From contig JADJGJ010000004.1 in assembly GCA_016708105.1 (NCBI GenBank), positions 62,001 to 126,000 of the forward strand: 64,000 nt of DNA. Reading direction: 5' to 3'. The translations under genes and the position numbers were made by a program. The notes beneath the pieces are model-generated. The model was given only the letters and a program-made list of their open reading frames with translations. It had not been told where the DNA came from and made no database searches. Each line of letters opens with the position of its first letter. Position 1 is the first letter of the stretch. Positions 44,807-53,636 of this stretch are shown piece after piece. Source of the stretch: Crocinitomicaceae bacterium (GTDB taxonomy: Bacteria > Bacteroidota > Bacteroidia > Flavobacteriales_D > Crocinitomicaceae).

Positions 44807-44839
44807 AAAGGAGGAACGCAAAATTTCAATAGTGTAACA

Positions 44840-46783
44840 TTACTTGCCTTTTCTACTTTTCCTCTTCTCCTCCAACCATTTCGGGACCTGATTTTTTTCT
44901 TGGACTTTTGGTTTGTGATTTGATGACTTTTTAAAATCAGCGCGTGGTTTACCCAATAATTTTTCAGCAAGATCTGGTCGCTGAGCTGCTTTTAATTTAT
45001 CACTAATCCAAGCACGATTTTCATTTTTATACCAAAAGAAAAACCGATGTTGATCTTCTTTTTCTTGTTTTGAACGTGGAACATAGACCGGTTTTAACGT
45101 GTAGGGATGTACTCCCGAATAGTAGATTTCAGTTGCCACAGTCATTGGCGTTGGAGTGAAATCCTGCACTTGTTCTAACTGAAATCCCAAGTCTTTTGTT
45201 TCGGCTGCCAGATTTGCCATGTCAACCTCTTCACAACCGGGATGCGAAGAAATAAAATAAGGAATCAAGGGTTGATTTAATCCATTCTTGCGCTGAATTT
45301 TATCGTAAACCTCTTTGAATTTGTGAAAGAATTGGAATGATGGTTTTCGCATCAAGCGCAACGTATTATCTGACGTGTGCTCAGGTGCCACCTTTAATCT
45401 GCCGGACGTATGCCTTGTTACTACTTGGGTAATGTACTCTTCAATTTCTTTTTCATCTGCTTGTTTGTTGAACTCTTTAACAAGCAAATCGTAACGAATT
45501 CCGGATCCAATAAATGCCTTCTTCACCTTTGGATGAGCATCAACTTTTTTATAGATATTCAACAAGGGTTTATGACTGGTATCCAAATTTGAACAAATTA
45601 CCGGATTGATGCACGAAGGACTGATGCACTTTTCACAAATACTTAAATCTTTGCCCTTCATTTTATACATGTTCGCTGATGGTCCGCCAATATCTGAAAT
45701 ATACCCTTTAAACTCAGGGTGATTCACTACTTGCTCAACTTCATTTAAAATAGATTTTTCACTGCGTGATGCAATGAATTTTCCCTGGTGGGCTGATATG
45801 GTACAAAAGCTGCATCCACCAAAACAACCGCGATGCATATTGATAGAAAATTTAATCATTTCATACGCAGGTATTGCTCCCCTCTTAGCATATTTTGGGT
45901 GCGGCAAACGGGTGTAAGGCAAATCAAATGAACGGTCAATCTCCTGCTCTGTCATGGTGTAATAAGGTGGATTGATCACTACCGTGCGTTTTCCGTTTTT
46001 TTGCAATATTCGTCTCGCGTGAAGTTTGTTTGATTCTATCTCAACAGTTTTAAAATTGGATGCATATTTTATTTTATCTGCCAAACATATTTCATGAGAA
46101 TGAAGGCTGACATCTTCCCAATTTTTATTTTTTGGCAAGGGCTCATTCTCCTCAATAATCACGGCAGTTTGCGGAATAGTTTTCAAAGACGAAAACGGCA
46201 CCCCTTTTTTGAGCAGACTTAAAATTTCACGCAATGCTTTTTCACCCATTCCGTAAACTAAAATATCAGCGCCGCTGTCAACCAAAATTGAAGGGAATAA
46301 TTTATCTGACCAATAATCATAATGGGTAACCCGGCGCAATGATGCTTCAATTCCGCCAATCACCACCGGAACATCCGGATATAATTCTTTTAGTATCTGA
46401 GCATACACGCGTGATGCGTAATCAGGCCTGAAACCTGCTGCCCCGCCAGGGGTGTACGCATCCGTTGATCTTTTTCTTCGTCCCGCGGTATAATGATTCA
46501 CCATGGAATCCATGCAGCCGGCAGTAACTCCGAAAAAATATTTTGGCTTCCCGAATTTTTTGAAATCACGCAAATCATCTTGCCATTGCGGTTGCGGAAT
46601 AATTCCAACACTAAACCCTTCACTTTGAATAATGCGTCCAATAACGGCAGTTCCAAATGAAGGATGATCAACATACGCATCACCTGATACAATGATCACA
46701 TCAAGCTGATCCCATCCATGATGTTCAAGCTCTTTTTTTGTAATGGGTAACCAGTCATTGAGGGGGCGGTTGATTGGATGCAT
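44840..46783 (-). CDS. YgiQ family radical SAM protein
   Basis: The 647-residue protein belongs to the YgiQ family (UPF0313). The radical SAM cluster motif CFGGCSFC (Cys320, 324, 327) and the N-terminal vitamin-B12-domain-like segment (VSGDAYVDHPSFGTAVIGR) are present, along with the GGIEASLRR.THYDYW signature. The C-terminus is Lys-rich (KPKVQEKNQVPKWLEEKRKSRKGK, read in pieces). The reaction is unknown. The start at 46783 (MHPINRPLNDWLP) matches the family; a -7 box 4 nt upstream predicts a leaderless mRNA. It is followed by the GldK-like gene after 33 bp. Confidence 0.93.
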   Translation of the reverse strand: MHPINRPLNDWLPITKKELEHHGWDQLDVIIVSGDAYVDHPSFGTAVIGRIIQSEGFSVGIIPQPQWQDDLRDFKKFGKPKYFFGVTAGCMDSMVNHYTAGRRKRSTDAYTPGGAAGFRPDYASRVYAQILKELYPDVPVVIGGIEASLRRVTHYDYWSDKLFPSILVDSGADILVYGMGEKALREILSLLKKGVPFSSLKTIPQTAVIIEENEPLPKNKNWEDVSLHSHEICLADKIKYASNFKTVEIESNKLHARRILQKNGKRTVVINPPYYTMTEQEIDRSFDLPYTRLPHPKYAKRGAIPAYEMIKFSINMHRGCFGGCSFCTISAHQGKFIASRSEKSILNEVEQVVNHPEFKGYISDIGGPSANMYKMKGKDLSICEKCISPSCINPVICSNLDTSHKPLLNIYKKVDAHPKVKKAFIGSGIRYDLLVKEFNKQADEKEIEEYITQVVTRHTSGRLKVAPEHTSDNTLRLMRKPSFQFFHKFKEVYDKIQRKNGLNQPLIPYFISSHPGCEEVDMANLAAETKDLGFQLEQVQDFTPTPMTVATEIYYSGVHPYTLKPVYVPRSKQEKEDQHRFFFWYKNENRAWISDKLKAAQRPDLAEKLLGKPRADFKKSSNHKPKVQEKNQVPKWLEEKRKSRKGK

Positions 46784-46787
46784 GTTA

Positions 46788-46795
46788 CAAAGGTA
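46788..46795 (-). promoter_or_regulatory. -7 element of ygiQ, 4 nt from the ATG
   Basis: On the minus strand TACCTTTG, then TAAC, then ATG. It fully matches the -7 consensus. A CTTG at 46814-46817 is a weak -33 with an 18-nt spacer. A leaderless transcript is predicted. Confidence 0.6.
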
Positions 46796-46843
46796 GAAAT
46801 TATGTTCATCACCCAAGGTATGGCTGAAACTTGCTTAACGAGC

Positions 46844-46873
46844 AGTAGTCGCAGGTCGCGACCTGCGACTACT
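46844..46873. repeat. Perfect 30-bp palindrome overlapping a stop codon
   Basis: The arms AGTAGTCGCAGGTCG and CGACCTGCGACTACT are perfectly complementary with no loop spacer. The right end supplies the TAG stop codon (46869-46871) of the minus-strand gene. It belongs to the same family as 4805, 21972 and 24017. Confidence 0.88.
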
Positions 46874-47726
46874 TAAAAAACGCAAATATGGCTTTCAACT
46901 CTTTCTTACCAATGGTTAGATAATCTTGCGGAAAATGTTTTGTGTAAACTAATTCTCCGGTTTGAATGCGGATGATAGAGAGCTCTGTATATTTATTTTC
47001 ACCAAAGTATAGTACGTAATGCGTTGGGTCTTCTTTTTCTAATACTTCATGATATTCTTCTGTTGCTAACAAACGATAACGTATTCCGGATGCTTTAACT
47101 TTTTCAATGTCTATAGATTTTTTGATCTGATCACGATGAATAATCAACGTATTGCCAACTAATCCCTTGTGATCTTCAATAATTTTTTTACTCAAGTTTG
47201 CATTCAATAATTCTTCTACATCGGTGAACTCTTCATCTTGAATAAGTGTGAGTCCCTGATTCAATGACACAATCATCATTTTTAAAAAACGGTATTCATC
47301 TTTTTCATACACAATATCATGAAAACCATTGAAGAACATATAACCCAAAGTTTTTGCCATGTTAACTTGATTGTGCTCATAATCTGCCCCTTCATCAAAA
47401 TATTCGGCCGGCATCAGCGTAATAATTCCATCATTTTTTCTGTCTTGCTGATGCTCACGAATAGGTTTTTGGTGTGTAACAAAAAGTGCAGTTGATTTTT
47501 GATCAGGCTCTTTGTATCGCTCAATCACTGAGAAGGTAGAAATTTTCCAATGATCTTCAAGCGTCTCAATCATCACACTATCAAAAAGTGCATTACCCGT
47601 TTTAATGTATGTAATGCCGTTTGTTACCAAATTTTTAAATGTCTCATGGGTGTAGCCTACATTAAAAACCTGAGCTTGCGATCCAAGGGTAATAACACTG
47701 AACAAAATGAGTAGTTTGTTTTTCAT
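46869..47726 (-). CDS. Exported protein, unknown
   Basis: The 285-residue protein has a Sec signal (MKNKLLILFSVITLGSQAQ). The mature part is rich in charged residues and predicted beta strands with no recognisable motif; the segment KKIIEDHKGLVGNTLIIHRDQI is helical. The start at 47726 is set by the leader and by a perfect -7 box TATCTTTG five bases upstream (47732-47739); the extra upstream codons to a GTG at 47765 are not credible. The stop codon is provided by an invading palindrome. Function unknown. Confidence 0.7.
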   Translation of the reverse strand: MKNKLLILFSVITLGSQAQVFNVGYTHETFKNLVTNGITYIKTGNALFDSVMIETLEDHWKISTFSVIERYKEPDQKSTALFVTHQKPIREHQQDRKNDGIITLMPAEYFDEGADYEHNQVNMAKTLGYMFFNGFHDIVYEKDEYRFLKMMIVSLNQGLTLIQDEEFTDVEELLNANLSKKIIEDHKGLVGNTLIIHRDQIKKSIDIEKVKASGIRYRLLATEEYHEVLEKEDPTHYVLYFGENKYTELSIIRIQTGELVYTKHFPQDYLTIGKKELKAIFAFFK

Positions 47727-47813
47727 GAGTTCAAAGATAAAAAATCTTGTGCAGTAAGAGTTCACAACTTTTTACAATCAAATTTCATCTGCACTTAGAG
47801 GATGTATAAATAG

Positions 47814-47821
47814 TATATTTG
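47814..47821 (+). promoter_or_regulatory. -7 element of the TonB-domain gene
   Basis: TATATTTG is a full consensus match, 17 nt before the ATG at 47839. A -33 TTTG is not visible at the usual distance. Confidence 0.5.
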
Positions 47822-47838
47822 TGAAAATTTAACCCGCT

Positions 47839-49248
47839 ATGTATTTTATGAAAAAGTTTACTCTATTCTCTTTGGTATTATTGTCGTCATTTTTTTTATT
47901 TGGACAGAACATTAAAAAATCAGAAAAAACAGTTCACAAATTCATGCATGCACTTGGAAAAAACAATTTTCAGGCAGCCTCAAAATATACCATACTTGAC
48001 GCAAAAAACATGTTTTCAGCTCCAGAATTAATATACTCCTATTCGGGCGAAAATAAACTGAAGTACGTAGCCAAATTTTATAGAGAATTAAAAATAATCA
48101 GATTCGAATTTTTTGAAGGAGAATACGGGGTTGAATGTTTAATGGTAACCTCATGGAATGGTAACCGCTTTGATTTTAATTTGCATCTCACATTAGTTGA
48201 TAACAAGTGGTTTATCTACTATTTTAACTTTGATGATGTAGATTTTCAAGAAATGGATGAAGATGGATTTTGCGAGATAAAAGAAATGAAAACCAAACCC
48301 TCAGAAATTGTTTTGAACTTCATTCGCTTGCACAACGAAGGACAAAAACCGATGGCATCGGAATTCACATTTTTTATAGCTAAAAAAGAATATGAATCAA
48401 TGGGTGAAAATCATGCAAATACTATCCCTGTTGTGGTGCTTGATATTAATTGTGCACCGCAACGTAAGGGCATAGAAGTAAATTGCGTGTGCACCGGACT
48501 AAATCAAAATGCAGATACCATCGTAGCGCGTTACGGACTGACAATTGTCAATAAAGAATGGAAAATTTTTGCGTTTGGATCAGGAAGATCTCCTAATGCC
48601 GTGGTGACAAGCTTTACTCTTGCACTCAATTCAGGTGACTGTCAAACCGCGCTTAGCCTAACAACATCAGTTGCTACGGATAACGTATTAGCAGCAATTG
48701 ATGCCGGATGCGCATCATCACCCACTGAAATACTAAGCACAGAATGTACTACCTCAGGCAATAAAGCACGCTGCACTTGCACTGAAAAAAGAGACGGTAT
48801 GGAAATGACCTTTGTCTATGACCTTACAAAAACTGACAACGGCTGGCTAGTTAGTAACTACCAAAAAGATTTAGGATTGGATATGGGAACCAGTGAAGAT
48901 TCATTGATGCAGGACATGTATGCAGTAGATGACGAAAATATTTATGAAACACTAGACACGATGCCACAATTTCCCGGCGGTCAAACTGAACTTGAATTTT
49001 TTATTGCCAATGAATTGAGATATCCTGAAGTGGCGAGAAAATCCGGTCTTGAAGGAACAGTAATAGTTGGTTTTATTGTTGATCCTTATGGTGAAATTTA
49101 TGATATTACTTTAATCAAAGGAATGCAAAAATCAATGGATGAAGAAGCTATACGCGTTGTAAAGACAATGCCATTGTGGAATCCCGGTCAGAAAAATGGA
49201 AAATTCGTACATTCCAAAGTGCAAGTTTCAATCAATTATAAAATCTAG
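47839..49248 (+). CDS. Secreted protein with C-terminal TonB domain
   Basis: The 469-residue product has a signal peptide (MKKFTLFSLVLLSSFFLFGQ; an alternative start at 47848 is three residues later). Two or three NTF2-like domains of about 100 residues follow (e.g. KSEKTVHKFMHALGKNNFQAASKYT; VVTSFTLALNSGDCQTALSLT). The last about 90 residues are a TonB C-terminal domain: MPQFPGGQTELEFFIANELRYPEVARKSGLEGTVIVGFIVDPYGEI, read in pieces. Classic TonB has an N-terminal membrane anchor; here only a cleavable leader exists, so energy transduction is doubtful. A periplasmic binding or peptidoglycan-associated role is more likely, but this is inference. Confidence 0.82.
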   Translation: MYFMKKFTLFSLVLLSSFFLFGQNIKKSEKTVHKFMHALGKNNFQAASKYTILDAKNMFSAPELIYSYSGENKLKYVAKFYRELKIIRFEFFEGEYGVECLMVTSWNGNRFDFNLHLTLVDNKWFIYYFNFDDVDFQEMDEDGFCEIKEMKTKPSEIVLNFIRLHNEGQKPMASEFTFFIAKKEYESMGENHANTIPVVVLDINCAPQRKGIEVNCVCTGLNQNADTIVARYGLTIVNKEWKIFAFGSGRSPNAVVTSFTLALNSGDCQTALSLTTSVATDNVLAAIDAGCASSPTEILSTECTTSGNKARCTCTEKRDGMEMTFVYDLTKTDNGWLVSNYQKDLGLDMGTSEDSLMQDMYAVDDENIYETLDTMPQFPGGQTELEFFIANELRYPEVARKSGLEGTVIVGFIVDPYGEIYDITLIKGMQKSMDEEAIRVVKTMPLWNPGQKNGKFVHSKVQVSINYKI

Positions 49249-49307
49249 TATAAATCCGGTTCAATTTAGCCCATAGAAAGAAATTTTATTTGCAGAAAAT
49301 TATTTGA

Positions 49308-50051
49308 ATGATTGTAAAACGACGGCAGAATAAATTGTCATTAACCTCAGGGCAAACCCCAAATTCAAATTGCGTTGCGAGTTGCGCGAAGCCAGACCCA
49401 TCCCTCTCATCCGGCGCAGCAGACGTGCGAAGACAGACTGAAATAAAATTCAGAACGCGTAATCTACGGGCAGTTCTTTTTATTTGTCTGCTTAGTTTTC
49501 ATGCTTTGATAAGTGCGGCCGTTGTACAACTTTCAGACAGCATAAAAACCACTTTACAACCCGGCGATATCATCATGAGAAAAGGTGCCGGAACTTTGTC
49601 ATACGAACTGATGAAGGTGTCAGGTGAAGAGTATAGTCATTGTGGAATTATTGTGAGATTTGATAATGAATTACGGGTTATTCAATCCATTGGTAAGAGT
49701 GATGATAACCCGGTGGATGGCGTACAAATATCTTCATTAGATAAATTTGTCAAATACACCGCAGACAGCACCCTTTTTATTTGCAGACAAATTGTTGACA
49801 CCTCTAAAAATGATGCCATTGCAGAACGTGCATTTTATTATCTCAACCTGCACATTCCCTTTGATAACAGATTTGATTTAACCTCAGCCAAAGAATTTTA
49901 CTGCAGTGAATTGCTCATTCATGTTTTTATGGATGTGCTTGGCGATAAATTGATGGATGTTAGAAAACAACACAAAACATACGTGCCATTATTCTCTTCA
50001 TTCTTTGATGAGCGGAGGTTTAAAGCTGTCTTCAATCTCAAAAAAATCTAG
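49308..50051 (+). CDS. YiiX/YebB-type permuted NlpC/P60 hydrolase
   Basis: The 247-residue protein has a hydrophobic signal-like segment at 55-71 and then the YiiX-like permuted papain fold: LQPGDIIMRKGAGTLSYELM, YSHCGIIV (His111), and EFYCSELL (Cys199), the catalytic pair of this family of amidases and peptidases. The first 52 residues are odd: they are rich in Ser, Pro, Asn and Arg and are encoded by a GC-rich block (about 49345-49440), so the segment may be read-through of an inserted element. No other ATG exists before the leader, so either this extended start or a non-ATG start inside is used. It is convergent with marC, 9 bp apart. Confidence 0.78.
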   Translation: MIVKRRQNKLSLTSGQTPNSNCVASCAKPDPSLSSGAADVRRQTEIKFRTRNLRAVLFICLLSFHALISAAVVQLSDSIKTTLQPGDIIMRKGAGTLSYELMKVSGEEYSHCGIIVRFDNELRVIQSIGKSDDNPVDGVQISSLDKFVKYTADSTLFICRQIVDTSKNDAIAERAFYYLNLHIPFDNRFDLTSAKEFYCSELLIHVFMDVLGDKLMDVRKQHKTYVPLFSSFFDERRFKAVFNLKKI

Positions 50052-50060
50052 CTGAATTTT

Positions 50061-50645
50061 TTAAGAAACAAAAAGTAGTTTCACGTTATCTGCAAAAAGT
50101 TTTACTGCAATGGCCAGTAGAATAATGCCAAATACTTTCTTAATAATTGCAATTCCTCCAACTCCTAAAAGCTCCTCCATTTTTCTGGTCAATCGCAACA
50201 CCACATAAACGATAATCACGTTTAAAAAAACCGCTATGGAAATGTTGATTGCTTCATACTCTGCCCTTAAAGAAACCAACGTGGTCATGGTTCCGGCTCC
50301 GGCTATCAGCGGAAAAGCAACCGGAACAACTGAAACAGTTTTTGCGCTACCCGCCTCAGCCCTGAACATTTGAATACCAAAAATCATTTCACATGCAAGC
50401 GCAAAAATTATCAGTGATCCTGCAACGGCAAACGCACGAATATCAACTCCAAGTGCACTCAAAATCCATTCACCTCCAAACAAAAATGCAATCATAATAA
50501 CAAAGGCAACCAAAGATGCTTTCAGCGAATTTATTTCACCGCTTGACTGTTTAATTTTTATTATAACCGGTATAGATCCGAAAACGTCAATCACGGCAAA
50601 TAGCACCATGAAAGCCTTACCTATTTCAATTATATCAAACCCCAT
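50061..50645 (-). CDS. MarC/UPF0056 family membrane protein
   Basis: The 194-residue protein has six predicted helices and the MarC pattern: FMVLFAVIDVFGSIPVIIKI, GSLIIFALACEMIFG, VVPVAFPLIAGAGTMTTLVSL. Its function is unknown although it was once linked to antibiotic resistance. It starts 3 bp after the purN stop, so it is cotranscribed with purN. Confidence 0.93.
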   Translation of the reverse strand: MGFDIIEIGKAFMVLFAVIDVFGSIPVIIKIKQSSGEINSLKASLVAFVIMIAFLFGGEWILSALGVDIRAFAVAGSLIIFALACEMIFGIQMFRAEAGSAKTVSVVPVAFPLIAGAGTMTTLVSLRAEYEAINISIAVFLNVIIVYVVLRLTRKMEELLGVGGIAIIKKVFGIILLAIAVKLFADNVKLLFVS

Positions 50646-50648
50646 ACT

Positions 50649-51224
50649 TCATGCCAATTTCAAAACAATATTTTCAATACACGGCGCAAAATATTCATGC
50701 TCCAATTCTAACACTTTTTGAGATACACGTTCAGCAGAATCAGTAGGTAAAATTTCTACCTCATGTTGTTCAATAATTGCTCCCTCATCATAGTACTCAT
50801 TCACGTAATGAATAGTGATGCCTGATTTATTTTCTCCGGCCGCAACTACTGCTTTATGCACATTCATTCCATACATTCCTTTGCCTCCAAATTTTGGTAA
50901 CAATGCCGGATGAATGTTCACCATGCGGTTATTGTATTTTTTAATCAGCGAATCGGGAATTTTTTTAAGATATCCTGCAAGCACAATAAAATCAGCCCTA
51001 TAAGCCTGCAGGGTTTTTTCCATAATGCCATTCTCTAATTCTGCAGATTGATATACATAACAGGGCACGCCAAATGAATCTGCCCTATGTAATACACCGG
51101 CTTTCGGATTGTTTGATACAACAAGTACTACATCTATCTTTGGGTGATTCTTGAAATGTCGCATTATCACCTCCGCATTGCTGCCTCCACCTGAAGCAAA
51201 AATCACAATGTGCTTTTTAATCAT
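50649..51224 (-). CDS. purN: Phosphoribosylglycinamide formyltransferase
   Basis: The 191-residue enzyme transfers a formyl group from 10-formyl-THF to GAR in purine biosynthesis. Catalytic residues are present: Asn103 and His105 in VNIHPALLPKF, and Asp146 in HYVNEYYDEGAI. The N-terminal IVIFASGGGSNAEVI is the substrate loop. The start at 51224 is set by this domain and by a perfect -7 box 4 nt upstream. marC follows as the second gene. Confidence 0.96.
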   Translation of the reverse strand: MIKKHIVIFASGGGSNAEVIMRHFKNHPKIDVVLVVSNNPKAGVLHRADSFGVPCYVYQSAELENGIMEKTLQAYRADFIVLAGYLKKIPDSLIKKYNNRMVNIHPALLPKFGGKGMYGMNVHKAVVAAGENKSGITIHYVNEYYDEGAIIEQHEVEILPTDSAERVSQKVLELEHEYFAPCIENIVLKLA

Positions 51225-51228
51225 GATG

Positions 51229-51236
51229 CAAAGGTA
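51229..51236 (-). promoter_or_regulatory. -7 element of purN, 4 nt from the ATG
   Basis: On the minus strand TACCTTTG, CATC, ATG. It is the same arrangement and the same 8-mer as at ygiQ. A leaderless mRNA is predicted. Confidence 0.6.
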
Positions 51237-51342
51237 TAGCAATTATCTCTGTGTAAACGGAATAAAAAACTTTCTGAATCGTATTACCCTGCGCAAACTT
51301 TTGTCTCTCTATCTTGTTATATCTTGATTGATAATGATTGCT

Positions 51343-51350
51343 TACTTTTG
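51343..51350 (+). promoter_or_regulatory. -7 element of the Nfu gene
   Basis: TACTTTTG is a full -7 consensus match 8 nt before the ATG. A TTG at 51324-51326 is a possible but closely spaced -33. Confidence 0.5.
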
Positions 51351-51358
51351 CACATTAA

Positions 51359-51991
51359 ATGCCCATACCCATGATTCCAATTACCTTATATGCTGAAATG
51401 ACCCCAAACCCAAACACCATGAAGTTTGTGGCCAATAAATATTTGCTGCTTGATGAGCGCACGGTGGAGTTTGTTTCGCTTGCTGATACCAAAGGATTTT
51501 CTCCGCTGGCTGAAGCCTTGTTTCAATTCCCGTTTGTGAAATCTGTTTTCTTGTCTTCTAATTTTATAACGGTTACTAAAGACGCTAATCTTGACTGGGA
51601 TTTCATAGTAATGGAATTGCGTGATTTTATCCGAGAATGGCTGATGAATGGTAAAGAAATTTTAATCAGAATGCCCGATGAAAGTCAGTTAAAAAGTCAT
51701 GCCGGAGAAACACATCAAAACAGTCAACCTGCTGTACCTGAAAAAGAATTTACTCCTTCAGAATTTGACGAGCCTATCCGCGCATTGTTGAATGAATATG
51801 TAAAGCCGGCCGTTGAAAATGATGGTGGCGCAATTGAATATGTTGGCTTTGAAAACGGCACGGTTACTGTAAAAATGAAAGGCTCTTGCGCGGGCTGTCC
51901 TTCTTCAACCGCCACCTTAAAAGGCGGAATTGAAAATTTGTTGCGCTCACATTTGGATGCTGTCAAAGAAGTAGTTGCCCTTTCTGCTTAG
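51359..51991 (+). CDS. Iron-sulfur carrier protein of the Nfu/NifU type
   Basis: The 210-residue protein has an N-terminal Nfu_N domain (LYAEMTPNPNTMKFVANKYLL), a variable linker with Gln and Pro, and a C-terminal NifU-like domain with CxxC in MKGSCAGCPSSTATLKGGIENLL, which binds a transient [4Fe-4S] cluster. Nfu proteins deliver clusters to apo-enzymes. The start may be 51359 or a Met four residues later (51371). It is the only iron-sulfur assembly gene here and is convergent with the saccharopine dehydrogenase-like gene. Confidence 0.92.
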   Translation: MPIPMIPITLYAEMTPNPNTMKFVANKYLLLDERTVEFVSLADTKGFSPLAEALFQFPFVKSVFLSSNFITVTKDANLDWDFIVMELRDFIREWLMNGKEILIRMPDESQLKSHAGETHQNSQPAVPEKEFTPSEFDEPIRALLNEYVKPAVENDGGAIEYVGFENGTVTVKMKGSCAGCPSSTATLKGGIENLLRSHLDAVKEVVALSA

Positions 51992-52028
51992 GGTTCGTTA
52001 AGACAGAATTAGATGGTTGATGTTTGAA

Positions 52029-53393
52029 TCAGACAATCACATCGTATAATACGGCCTTGTCTAATTTTTTCTCTTTGAAGCTAATTCCGTACTCTTCCAA
52101 CTCATTCAAAATTGGTTCATATATTTCTTTGTACAAAGGCAATTGAACACCTGTCAATTTTATTTGACCGTTTAACACCATTTTTGCACAAATAGCAATG
52201 GGTAATCCAACGGTTTTACTCATGGCGGTATGCGTCTGATCCTCTCCAATAGCTACCATGTGTGAATTGATTTCATGGTAAGAGTTCTCTTTATGATAAA
52301 CTATTTTATGCCACATCACAATCATATCTTTGTCTTGTGGCTCAAGTTTCCATTTTTCTTCAAGTATTTTTTGCAGAAAAAATGCCGGCGTGACATCTTC
52401 GGTGAAATTCATTTTTTTCTTTTCAAAAATTCCAAGCCAAACTAATTTATCCCAGATAATATCATCTTGATCAATTTTTAAATAATGTCTCAGTTTCAAT
52501 TCAACAGAATCATGTGGATTATAAGGAAGAAACGCATTGATAAAATCACGTTTTGTCATGTCTTTGCTCCCTTCCAAAACATACGTATCATCAGTTGCTC
52601 CAATTTGCACAAAACAATCCCAAGCTTTTGAAAATCCCTTCCTTCTGAGCGTTCCACGATAAATTGTTGGAATGCTTTGTAGATTATACACATCACGGTA
52701 CTTAAGTGAATCACGATTAGCATAGCCTTCAAATTCTCCGTATGATTCAATGCGAATTATCTCAGTACGTCTAAACAATTTGTTATACGGTATGTACTTA
52801 TATTGCCCCTCTTGAATGAATTTTGCTGCGCCGCCTTGTCCGGCAATAACCACGTTTCTTGGGTTCCACGTGAATTTATAATTCCATGGATTGTTGTCGC
52901 TTTCAGGCGCAATCAGTCCACCGGTAAATGACTCAAAAATGTGCATTCTGCCGCCGTTGGCTTCTACTTCATCCAGAATTTTTTTTGCGCTCATGTGATC
53001 AATTCCAGGATCAACTCCCATCTCATTCATAAATAACAGTCCGGCTTTGACCGCCTCATCATGAAGTTCTTTCATGCCTTCTGACACATAAGATGGGGTG
53101 ATTAGATTGGTTTTATATTTCAAACAATCTTTTGCAACCTCAACGTGATATATTGCCGGGAGCATAGAAATCACCAGATCAGCCCACTCAATAAGCGGTC
53201 CGCGCTGTTCTGCATTCAGACCGTCCAACTCAATGGCTTCAGCGTTTTTGCATCCTTCTATTTTGGCTTTTGCCAACTGCAAATTCTGATCACCAACTTT
53301 AATGCGCCAGCCTTCTTTCTCTGAGTTCTGACAAAAATATCTGATCATGCTGGACGCTGATAGACCCGCCCCAATAACAAGAATTTTTTTCAT
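52029..53393 (-). CDS. Saccharopine dehydrogenase-like (LYS9-type) reductase
   Basis: The 454-residue protein has an N-terminal Rossmann motif (ILVIGAGLSASSMIRYF), ADLVISMLPAIYHVEVAKDCLKYK, and the family segment GLLFMNEMGVDPGIDHMSAKKILDEVEANGG, read in pieces. The C-terminal domain includes TPAFFLQKIL and HEINSHMVAIG..HTAMSKTVGLP. It fits the saccharopine dehydrogenase NADP+ (glutamate-forming, LYS9) group common in Bacteroidota. Substrate specificity cannot be read from the sequence. Confidence 0.9.
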   Translation of the reverse strand: MKKILVIGAGLSASSMIRYFCQNSEKEGWRIKVGDQNLQLAKAKIEGCKNAEAIELDGLNAEQRGPLIEWADLVISMLPAIYHVEVAKDCLKYKTNLITPSYVSEGMKELHDEAVKAGLLFMNEMGVDPGIDHMSAKKILDEVEANGGRMHIFESFTGGLIAPESDNNPWNYKFTWNPRNVVIAGQGGAAKFIQEGQYKYIPYNKLFRRTEIIRIESYGEFEGYANRDSLKYRDVYNLQSIPTIYRGTLRRKGFSKAWDCFVQIGATDDTYVLEGSKDMTKRDFINAFLPYNPHDSVELKLRHYLKIDQDDIIWDKLVWLGIFEKKKMNFTEDVTPAFFLQKILEEKWKLEPQDKDMIVMWHKIVYHKENSYHEINSHMVAIGEDQTHTAMSKTVGLPIAICAKMVLNGQIKLTGVQLPLYKEIYEPILNELEEYGISFKEKKLDKAVLYDVIV

Positions 53394-53499
53394 TTTATAC
53401 AGTTTTTATCGGCCACATCTTATTTAGTATGCCGTCATTTGGAGATTTTTCTAGAATTCTATTTGGTCCAATATCTCTCCGGTAAAGTTCCTTGGCAAA

Positions 53500-53595
53500 A
53501 ATAGAATATTTCATCCACGTGTGGGTATTCTATTTAATCGCGTGTTGCTTCCTGGTGTCTCAAGCGATTTTTTTTAGTCCGTAAATTGTTTACGG
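53500..53595. promoter_or_regulatory. Two hairpins in the 243-bp leader of a small gene pair
   Basis: AATAGAATA (53500-53508) and TATTCTATT (53526-53534) flank an inner CCAC-GT-GTGG hairpin. Then CCGTAAA-TTG-TTTACGG (53579-53595) is a perfect 17-bp palindrome 41 bp before the gene at 53637. They may be operators or leader structures. Confidence 0.4.
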
Positions 53596-53636
53596 TCTGC
53601 CTATTCAATATTGTATCAAATTATATACAGTTGTTT

